Shown: one piece after another, positions 45,627 to 51,177 of the stretch
Layout of the letters: the number at the start of each line of letters is the position of its first letter
How positions within the stretch are numbered: position 1 is the first letter of the stretch
Assembly: GCA_013285915.1 (NCBI GenBank)
Contig: JABDGS010000017.1
Span: 1 to 51,177 of the forward strand
Direction: 5' to 3'
DNA: 51,177 nucleotides
Origin: Bacteroidota bacterium
GTDB lineage: Bacteria; Bacteroidota; Bacteroidia; Chitinophagales; Chitinophagaceae
Program-made: the position numbers and the translations under genes
The notes under the pieces: generated by a model
What the model was told of the DNA's origin: nothing
Seen by the model: only the letters and a program-made list of their open reading frames with translations
Databases searched by the model: none

Positions 45627-46679
45627 ATGAAGTTCCTGGTAACCGGCACGGCTGGCTTTATAGGCTTTCACTTAACTAACCGGTTGCTGGCCGAAGGACA
45701 CACGCTGGTTGGTGTTGACAGCGTGAACGATTATTACGATGTTACAGTTAAATACAGCCGGCTTGCTTTTGCTGGAATCAGCAAAGACGATATAGCTTAC
45801 AATAAAGCTGTTACAAGCAGCAAACACAGCAATTATACCTTTTATAACCTGCTGCTTGAAGATAAGCCAAACCTTGAGCAGGTTTTTAAACAGCATACAT
45901 TTGATGTAGTTGTAAACCTTGCCGCCCAGGCAGGCGTTAGGTATAGCCTTGTAAACCCTTCGGCTTATATAAACAGCAATATTATAGGCTTTATTAATAT
46001 ACTTGAATGCTGCAGGCACTATGCTGCCGGGCACCTGGTTTACGCCAGCAGCAGCAGCGTATATGGGTTAAATGACGCAGTGCCTTTTTCAACAGCCCAA
46101 AATGTAGACCACCCTGTTTCGTTATACGCCGCAAGCAAAAAAAGCAATGAATTAATGGCGCACACGTATAGCCATCTTTTTGGGTTGCCAACAACCGGGC
46201 TGCGCTTTTTTACAGTTTATGGCCCCTGGGGGCGGCCTGATATGGCCCTATTCCTGTTTACCAAAGCCATGCTTGAGGACAAGCCTATACAGATATTTAA
46301 CAACGGCGATATGCAGCGCGACTTTACCTATATTGACGATATTGTTGAAGGTATTGTACGGGTTGCTATGAATAAACCAAAGCCTGATAATGCGTGGAAG
46401 GCAAGCACATCAAATGCATCCTCATCCTCGGCACCTTACAAAGTATACAATATTGGCAACAACGCACCCGTGCAATTGATGGATTTTATACGAGCGGCAG
46501 AAAAAGAATTGGGCGTTATTGCCAAAAAAGAATTTTTGCCTATACAGCCGGGTGATGTATCCTCAACCTACGCCGATGTTTCAGACCTTGAAAGCGACCT
46601 TGGCTATAAGCCAGCAACTTCTATTGAGTACGGTATAAAAATGTTTATCAGCTGGTACCGCGCTTATTACCATGTATAG
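45627..46679 (+). CDS. NAD-dependent sugar-nucleotide epimerase, UDP-glucuronate 4-epimerase-like
   Basis: A 350-residue short-chain dehydrogenase/reductase-fold enzyme. TGTAGFIGFH is the NAD-binding glycine motif; the catalytic triad is visible as YASSSSVYG plus YAASKKSNE (YxxxK). The pattern GLRFFTVYGPWGRPDMALFLFTKAML and QRDFTYIDDIVEGIVR is characteristic of UDP-glucuronate 4-epimerases (CapI/GAE group), so the repeat unit may contain galacturonic acid. A serine-rich insertion (SNASSSSAP) lies near residue 265. Last gene of the EPS cluster; the next gene is transcribed from its own region 174 bp on. Confidence 0.88.
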   Translation: MKFLVTGTAGFIGFHLTNRLLAEGHTLVGVDSVNDYYDVTVKYSRLAFAGISKDDIAYNKAVTSSKHSNYTFYNLLLEDKPNLEQVFKQHTFDVVVNLAAQAGVRYSLVNPSAYINSNIIGFINILECCRHYAAGHLVYASSSSVYGLNDAVPFSTAQNVDHPVSLYAASKKSNELMAHTYSHLFGLPTTGLRFFTVYGPWGRPDMALFLFTKAMLEDKPIQIFNNGDMQRDFTYIDDIVEGIVRVAMNKPKPDNAWKASTSNASSSSAPYKVYNIGNNAPVQLMDFIRAAEKELGVIAKKEFLPIQPGDVSSTYADVSDLESDLGYKPATSIEYGIKMFISWYRAYYHV

Positions 46680-46771
46680 CTTTTTTGCCTGCCTAAAGGC
46701 ACCCTTATTGTATTTTACCCACCTATTTTACTAAATCATTCTTTCTAAATTTAATACAGGTATGAGTTTTG

Positions 46772-46852
46772 TGTAATGTTAGTATTACATAAGTGTTACT
46801 TTTTAAGATAACATTTAAAACTTTTTTGAAAAAAAGGTTGTTGTATATACAA
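46772..46852. promoter_or_regulatory. Three palindromes in the merR promoter region
   Basis: TGTAAT-N6-ATTACA (46772–46789), TGTTA-N10-TAACA (46794–46813) and a perfect palindrome TTGTATATACAA (46841–46852), which ends one base before the merR ATG. The shared TGT…ACA ends and spacing suggest operators for the MerR-type protein itself (autoregulation). Inferred from symmetry. Confidence 0.45.
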
Positions 46853-46853
46853 T

Positions 46854-47732
46854 ATGAATGCATTTACTATTAAAGACCTTGAAAATTTAAGTGGCATTAA
46901 GGCACATACCATAAGGATTTGGGAGCAGCGGTATGCATTTTTAAAACCCCAGCGAACAGATACCAACATTCGCTATTATTCAAACGATGAGCTAAAGAAA
47001 CTATTGAATATAGCCCTGCTTAACAAGTATGGATATAAGATATCGCATATTAACAGGATGACCAGCAGCGAAATTGAGGACAAAATATTAACCCTTGTAC
47101 AAACTGAGGCGCAGCAGGAAAAGATTGTTAACGATCTTTTGCGCAATATGATAGACCTTGATATGAACGCCTTTGAAGTTATTCTGGATGATCAAATTAA
47201 AAATAAGGACATTGACAAGGTTATTATGCAGGTTATATTTCCCTTTCTTGAGAAAGTGGGCATTTTATGGGTTACTAACCATATTATACCCGCGCAGGAG
47301 CACCTGGTAAGCAATATTATAAGGCAAAAACTTATTGTAGGCATTGAAAACATTAACAGTTACATGCATACTAATAAAACTGCCCTTCTTTTTCTGCCTG
47401 AAGGCGAGCACCATGAGCTGGGGCTGTTATTTGCATGTTACCTGTTTAAAAGCCACGGCCTTAATATTTTTTACATGGGGGCAGACAGCCCTATTACCGA
47501 TGTTGGCTTTATTATAAAGCAAAAGTTACCCGATCTTATATTTACCCATCTTATTTCGTTGCCCCCCAATTTTAATTTCGATAAATTTCTTACCTCTCTC
47601 GCCAATATAAGCGGCAATACACCGGTTATTATTTCCGGCCAAATACAGGCCCATCACAAAAAAAATTCCTACCATAACATCAGTTTTAAACATTCTATGG
47701 CAGATGTAATGGAGCAGGCGTCATCAATTTAA
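46854..47732 (+). CDS. MerR-family regulator with B12-binding-like C-terminal domain (CarH/LitR-like)
   Basis: A 292-residue regulator: N-terminal MerR winged HTH (about 4–70, FTIKDLENLSGIKAHTIRIW and RYYSNDELKKL), then a helical-bundle segment with Trp139-x9-Glu149-His150 (W VTNHIIPAQ EH), then a Rossmann-like domain with Glu185-x-His187-x-x-Gly190, close to the DxHxxG cobalamin motif but with Glu for Asp. These three elements are the marks of CarH/LitR, which bind adenosylcobalamin and lose DNA binding in light. So it may be a light-responsive repressor; that is inference. It precedes an ECF sigma gene and idi. Cytosolic. Confidence 0.85.
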   Translation: MNAFTIKDLENLSGIKAHTIRIWEQRYAFLKPQRTDTNIRYYSNDELKKLLNIALLNKYGYKISHINRMTSSEIEDKILTLVQTEAQQEKIVNDLLRNMIDLDMNAFEVILDDQIKNKDIDKVIMQVIFPFLEKVGILWVTNHIIPAQEHLVSNIIRQKLIVGIENINSYMHTNKTALLFLPEGEHHELGLLFACYLFKSHGLNIFYMGADSPITDVGFIIKQKLPDLIFTHLISLPPNFNFDKFLTSLANISGNTPVIISGQIQAHHKKNSYHNISFKHSMADVMEQASSI

Positions 47733-47810
47733 TTCCACCCAAAATTGTACTCCCTCCCAACCCGCGGTCCTTACATTTCCTATAACCCAAACGAAAATTT
47801 TGTGACAAAA

Positions 47811-47830
47811 TGTTTTAAATACTTTAAACA
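47811..47830. promoter_or_regulatory. Palindrome upstream of the ECF sigma gene, candidate MerR operator
   Basis: TGTTTTAAATACTTTAAACA is a near-palindrome (TGTTT-N10-AAACA), 120 bp ahead of the sigma-factor ATG. A CATATTTG box, one base from the TAnnTTTG consensus, sits just downstream at 47836–47843, so a protein bound here would cover the -33 region. The palindrome ends resemble the TGT…ACA sites before merR. Confidence 0.45.
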
Positions 47831-47950
47831 AGCATCATATTTGATATAATACCAGCATTAACCAAAAAACAACCTGTTTTTTCAGTTATAAAACAACAAT
47901 TGTAACCTGCCAAAGCGCTTTTGCCAAGGCATAAAATTATTAAATTTAAT

Positions 47951-48451
47951 ATGGCTATTGTTGAATTTAACCAGGTATTAATGAGCAATGCAGAGTTTTT
48001 AAAACCCTTTGCCATAACGCTTACGAGGGATACCGAAGCCGCTAAAGACCTGTTCCAGGAAACCCTGTACAGGGCCCTTGCCAATAAGGATAAGTATAAA
48101 GTGGGCACCAATGTAAAGGCGTGGCTATACACCATAATGCGCAATATTTTTATTAATGGTTACAGGCGCAAAAGCAAGCAGCACACTATATTTGACACAA
48201 CATCGAACGATTTTTTAATTAACACAACGCAGGCTGTTACCGTAAACGATGCTATCGGTAACATAAACCTGAAAGACGTGCAAAAGGCTATTTTTAAGCT
48301 GCCGGGCATTTTTAAAGTGCCATTTATGCTGTATTTTGACGGTTTTAAATACCACGAAATTGCGGATATACTCTCTGAGCCGCTTGGCACTATAAAAAGC
48401 AGGATCCATTTTGCGCGCAAGCTGCTAAAAGAGCAAATTGAACGGTTTTAA
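47951..48451 (+). CDS. ECF-type RNA polymerase sigma factor
   Basis: A 166-residue sigma-70-family protein with only regions 2 and 4, the ECF layout. Region 2 shows DTEAAKDLFQETLYRALANKDKY and VKAWLYTIMRNIFINGYR; region 4 has IADILSEPLGTIKSRIHFARKLLKEQI. The start is set at ATG 47951, not the TTG ten codons upstream. In other bacteria a LitR/CarH-type repressor controls an adjacent ECF sigma factor that turns on carotenoid genes (for example LitR/LitS in Streptomyces). Here the sigma gene lies between merR and idi. No anti-sigma gene is visible. Confidence 0.9.
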   Translation: MAIVEFNQVLMSNAEFLKPFAITLTRDTEAAKDLFQETLYRALANKDKYKVGTNVKAWLYTIMRNIFINGYRRKSKQHTIFDTTSNDFLINTTQAVTVNDAIGNINLKDVQKAIFKLPGIFKVPFMLYFDGFKYHEIADILSEPLGTIKSRIHFARKLLKEQIERF

Positions 48452-48632
48452 AACCAGCGGGCACAACATAAAATGGGTAATAATTTCAACAAATTTTAAA
48501 CAGAAATCTTTTTAAATAGCTTGAACCGCAAAATGCTTTTGTTATTTTTATTACCAAATACAAAAAAAATTGCACGCCCTAACCCGGTACATAATACCCC
48601 CTCCGTACGTATTAATATGGTTACACAAAAGC

Positions 48633-48688
48633 GCCGGTTTGTAAGAACAACCTGTTGTTTTAAACCACAAAAAATTTAAAAAACCGGC
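48633..48688. repeat. Nested inverted repeats upstream of idi
   Basis: GCCGGTTT (48633–48640) and AAACCGGC (48681–48688) pair perfectly across 40 bases. Within that span AACAAC (48646–48651) pairs with GTTGTT (48654–48659). The structure is in the 348-bp gap between the sigma gene and idi, about 110 bp ahead of the idi ATG. A CGTACG palindrome and TAATA/TATTA pair occur just before it. It may be a leader RNA fold or an operator. Nothing else recognisable lies in the gap. Confidence 0.4.
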
Positions 48689-48799
48689 TGCAGCCCCTGG
48701 CATTTAAAAAAAATGTTTATTTTGAGCATGGCTGTTGAAATGTTGGTTTAAAAAGGCAATTTTATTAACCTATGCCCATATTTGGGGTTATATTAATGT

Positions 48800-49345
48800 A
48801 TGGAAGAAGTAATACTGGTGAATGAGCAGGATGAGGAATTTGGAACAATAGACAAGCTTGAGGCGCACGCCAGGGCGTTATTACACCGCGCGTTCAGCGT
48901 TTTTATTTTTAATAGTAAAGGCGACATGCTTTTGCAGCAAAGGGCATTAACAAAATACCACAGCGGCGGTTTATGGTCGAATGCGTGCTGCAGCCACCCC
49001 CGGCCGGGAGAAGAAACACTTGTTGCCGCCCGGCGAAGATTAAAGGAAGAACTTGGCTTTGAAACAAACCTGCAAAAAATATTTGATTTTACCTACAAAA
49101 CCTCTTTTAGCAACGGCCTTACGGAACATGAGTTTGATCACGTATTTGCGGGAAAATACGAAGGTGATATTATACCTGATACTTTAGAGGTGTGTAATTA
49201 TACCTTTAAGCCAATGGACGAAATTGAAGACAACCTGCAAACTGCCCCCCAAAAATATACTGCCTGGTTTCACATAGCCTTTCCCAGGATAATGGAATGG
49301 TGGGAGCAAAATAAGGTGTTAGGGAACTATGTGGTTTCTGAATAA
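48800..49345 (+). CDS. idi: Isopentenyl-diphosphate delta-isomerase, type I
   Basis: A 181-residue type I isomerase (Nudix fold) that interconverts isopentenyl and dimethylallyl diphosphate. Motifs present: HRAFSVFIFNSKG, the catalytic-Cys segment WSNACCSHPRPGE and the metal-binding Nudix-like segment AARRRLKEELGFE. The C-terminal YTAWFHIAFP also fits. It supplies precursors for isoprenoids such as quinones and carotenoids. Its place after merR and the ECF sigma gene suggests light- or stress-linked control, but crtB and crtI are not in the window. Cytosolic. Confidence 0.94.
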   Translation: MEEVILVNEQDEEFGTIDKLEAHARALLHRAFSVFIFNSKGDMLLQQRALTKYHSGGLWSNACCSHPRPGEETLVAARRRLKEELGFETNLQKIFDFTYKTSFSNGLTEHEFDHVFAGKYEGDIIPDTLEVCNYTFKPMDEIEDNLQTAPQKYTAWFHIAFPRIMEWWEQNKVLGNYVVSE

Positions 49346-49599
49346 GAAATATTGGACTAACATAATGGCCATAATTATGCTGCACATATGAGGAGAACCT
49401 AAGCATGCGCAAGGAAGTCTCAACTTTGCCTTTTTCAAAGGTTTTTCAGCCGGGATAACCTGTTTACTGATAAAATACCCCTGTAATTGGTCGCCGCTGT
49501 TGCCTAAATTCCCCACAAATCTTGCATTTTTTATATTTATTCGTTAAAAAATTTCTGGTACCTGATTTGAATTATTATAGTGAAGTAAATGCTAACACT

Positions 49600-50142
49600 A
49601 TGAATACAGAATCAGAAATAACACCCCTTCATTTTCTCAGGGAGAAAATAGGTGATATACGAAGCGCTTTATTCTTCAGCCAGAATAATGATATTATAAA
49701 AATGCCAACAAGCATTATTACCGTTTTACGCGTTGATGATGATGGTTGCATTTGGTTTTTTGTTGCCAGGCCGCAGCAATACCTTGATGCTTTTGAAAAA
49801 GAATTTCCTGCAAGGCTTGATTTTTTCCGCAAAGGCAGAAGTTATTTTTTACAGGTTACCGGCAAAGCTTATATAGTTAACGAAAAAGATGCATCAGTTG
49901 AAGAGCTTGCAAACGTTAGCCAGCAAATAAAAGAAAATGCAATGCACGAGCTGGTATTGATGAAGGTAAAAATTTACAATGCCGAATACTTTGATAATTC
50001 AGTAGAAGAAAAAAGTTTTTGGTGGAACAGTTTTACGCAAACAATACAACGCTGGTTTTTTAACAGCAAACTTGGCTACAAACCATACGATTTAAAACAT
50101 TACAGTTTTGCCGAGCAGGATTATAATTTAAAACGCGCTTAA
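49600..50142 (+). CDS. Pyridoxamine 5'-phosphate oxidase-like (general stress FMN-binding) protein
   Basis: A 180-residue protein with a split-barrel flavin-binding fold, similar to general stress protein 26-type members of the PNPOx-like superfamily: LHFLREKIGDIRSALFFS, VLRVDDDGCIWFFVARPQQYLDAF, FFRKGRSYFLQVTGKAYIV and HELVLMKVKIYNAEYFDN follow the fold order. The start is set at ATG 49600; the in-frame region upstream (from a TTG at 49522) has no family match. Substrate and role are unknown. An intrinsic terminator follows 40 bp after the stop. The 254-bp gap before it shows only a small CATAAT/ATTATG inverted repeat. Confidence 0.78.
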   Translation: MNTESEITPLHFLREKIGDIRSALFFSQNNDIIKMPTSIITVLRVDDDGCIWFFVARPQQYLDAFEKEFPARLDFFRKGRSYFLQVTGKAYIVNEKDASVEELANVSQQIKENAMHELVLMKVKIYNAEYFDNSVEEKSFWWNSFTQTIQRWFFNSKLGYKPYDLKHYSFAEQDYNLKRA

Positions 50143-50182
50143 CAGCTATCAACCTCTATTATATATAAACATCATGTAAAAT

Positions 50183-50209
50183 AAAAGCTCCGCCAATGCG
50201 GGGCTTTTA
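50183..50209 (+). terminator. Intrinsic terminator after the PNPOx-like gene
   Basis: AAAAGCTCCGC pairs with GCGGGGCTTTT around CAAT, with a T-rich tail (TTTTATTTTA). Forty bases past the stop at 50142. One G–T pair interrupts the stem. Confidence 0.85.
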
Positions 50210-50454
50210 TTTTATGGTTCTCCTATATTACAAGGTTTTATGATCACCAATTTTTAATCAAATTTTATTCAGTTTTTCTGAGACAAAACTGCCTTTTTTA
50301 TATATAAGATAGGCGGGTGGTTGTTATAATAAACAAGCTGCAGAAAGTTGGACAATGACAAATAAATTGACAAATGAAGGCGTGTTGAAAAGTAAATGGC
50401 ACCTGTAGCCTGCAAAAATAAGCAATGCCGCATTTAAGGCTGAAACAGCAATAT

Positions 50455-50575
50455 TGAATACATTAGACCGTTTTGAAAGATAATTACTTAATATTTTGAT
50501 AATCAATAATTTGCGATAAAAACTTGGTAAACTTTTGGGATACTTTTTCCCTCTTTTTGCTCCCTTTTTATTACT
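50455..50575 (+). repeat. Dispersed repeat copy 2
   Basis: Plus-strand partner of the minus-strand sequence at 16430–16564; see that entry. Alignment is gap-free for the first 89 bp and includes the identical block GGTAAACTTTTGGGATAC, then TTTTTCC and TTTTTGCTC. In this copy a stop codon (TAA) appears within ten codons of the frame that is open in copy 1. It fills most of the right part of the 534-bp gap between the PNPOx-like gene and the ABC gene. I see no other feature in that gap apart from the terminator at 50183. Confidence 0.6.
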
Positions 50576-50676
50576 TTAAGAGAGCATACCACTTAAAAAA
50601 GAAGTTAGGAAATGGCTGGCGGCAGGTAAATTTTGTAAACAACGTTTAAATCATATCTTTAAAAAAATAATTAACC

Positions 50677-51177
50677 GTGGATGTTTTAGCCCTTAATAAC
50701 ATTACTAAATATTACGGCCGCATAAAGGCCCTAAATAGCGTATCGTTCACAGTACCGGCAGGCAGTGTGTTTGGCATATTGGGCCCTAATGGCAGTGGTA
50801 AAACCACAATGCTGGGTATTATAATGGATATACTTAAAGCCACATCGGGCACCTTTACAGTTTTTGGTGAGACATCAACCGCTGATACCAGGAAACAAAT
50901 AGGCACCTTGCTTGAAACACCTAATTTTTACCACTATCTCTCGGCCGAACGCAACCTGCGCATTGCTGCTGAAATAAAGGGCAAAGGTTTTAATGATATT
51001 GACTCGGCACTAAAGCGGGTAAACCTTTACGAACGAAGAAGCAGTAAATTCAGCACATACTCCCTGGGTATGAAACAAAGGCTGGCTATTGCATCATGCC
51101 TGTTGGGCGATCCTGAAATTTTGGTGTTTGATGAGCCTACAAACGGGCTTGACCCGGTTGGCATTGCGGAAATAAGG
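50677..51177 (+). CDS. ABC transporter ATP-binding protein, 3' end cut by window
   Basis: The first 167 codons of an ABC ATPase of the multidrug/Na+-type (CcmA/NatA-like) group. Walker A is GPNGSGKTTML, the signature is YSLGMKQRLAIAS, Walker B is ILVFDEPTNGLDP. The start is GTG at 50677; an in-frame TAA at 50668 excludes a longer start, and the ATG at 50681 is in another frame that stops at once. The frame is open at the last base, so the protein continues outside the window, presumably followed by a permease gene. Confidence 0.9.
   Translation, partial: MDVLALNNITKYYGRIKALNSVSFTVPAGSVFGILGPNGSGKTTMLGIIMDILKATSGTFTVFGETSTADTRKQIGTLLETPNFYHYLSAERNLRIAAEIKGKGFNDIDSALKRVNLYERRSSKFSTYSLGMKQRLAIASCLLGDPEILVFDEPTNGLDPVGIAEIR

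Noticed and set aside
49361-49379. CATAAT-N7-ATTATG inverted repeat after idi as terminator
   Set aside because: Stem is only six A/T-rich pairs with no U-run, too weak to call.
50324-50506. 60-codon minus-strand frame in the last large gap
   Set aside because: It overlaps the dispersed repeat, has no recognisable family and no matching gene context.
1-51177. tRNA, rRNA, CRISPR arrays, integrases, toxin–antitoxin pairs or phage-defence genes
   Set aside because: No cloverleaf, no regularly spaced direct repeats and no recognisable proteins of these kinds were found on either strand.

Overview
This window looks like a chromosomal segment of a Bacteroidota bacterium, most likely from the Chitinophagales/Sphingobacteriales side. 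The reasons are the parA–parB–DUF5683–dapB gene order, Bacteroidota-type -7 boxes (TAnnTTTG), few recognisable Shine-Dalgarno sequences, many DUFs typical of the phylum (DUF2461, DUF5009, DUF5683), a Wza-like protein with many SLBB repeats, and a MerR–ECF sigma–idi group of the kind found in carotenoid loci. I see no tRNA, rRNA, CRISPR array, intact insertion sequence or prophage.

Layout. 1–2349: a multi-PAS histidine kinase cut by the window edge. 2476–9173 (minus strand): a DUF2461 protein, a very large ThuA/sugar-dehydrogenase/PKD/cytochrome c lipoprotein, exonuclease III and a PLP-dependent decarboxylase. 9356–11297 (plus): a possible small ORF, an AGE-family epimerase and a DsrE-like exported protein. 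11306–16303 (minus): two ABC exporter half-transporters that look like an asymmetric heterodimer, then a membrane-anchored metallophosphoesterase. 16962–20409 (plus): the parA, parB, DUF5683, dapB block. 20775–25212 (plus): two paralogous TPR histidine kinases and one NarL-type response regulator. 25239–27440 (minus): two paralogous AraC-type regulators and a PspC-domain protein. 27588–30764 (plus): aconitase and a frameshifted methyltransferase. 30767–35393: a membrane glycosyltransferase-like protein, an exported Hcp-like protein divergent from a GH18 chitinase, and a DUF5009 acyltransferase.

35796–46679 is an exopolysaccharide/O-antigen-type Wzx/Wzy cluster: SLBB export protein, Wzz-like co-polymerase, Wzx flippase, GT2, Wzy-like polymerase, GT2, GT2, GT4 and a UDP-glucuronate 4-epimerase-like enzyme. 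No initiating sugar-phosphate transferase is in the window. A terminator-like hairpin lies in the untranslated region ahead of the first gene, where no upstream gene on the same strand needs terminating.

46854–49345 encodes a MerR-type regulator that keeps B12-photoreceptor-like motifs, an ECF sigma factor and isopentenyl-diphosphate isomerase. TGT…ACA palindromes lie ahead of the first two genes. The carotenoid enzymes that usually share such loci are absent here. The window ends with a flavin-binding (PNPOx-like) protein and the start of an ABC-transporter ATPase.

Non-coding structure is rich: a REP/MITE-like element at 6729–6871, a second MITE-like element at 20608–20752 abutting a kinase gene, an inverted pair of a roughly 120-bp dispersed sequence (16430–16564 and 50455–50575), low-complexity CACAGAG/GGTCAAC/TGGAAACT repeats around parA–parB, and several hairpins in the parA leader.
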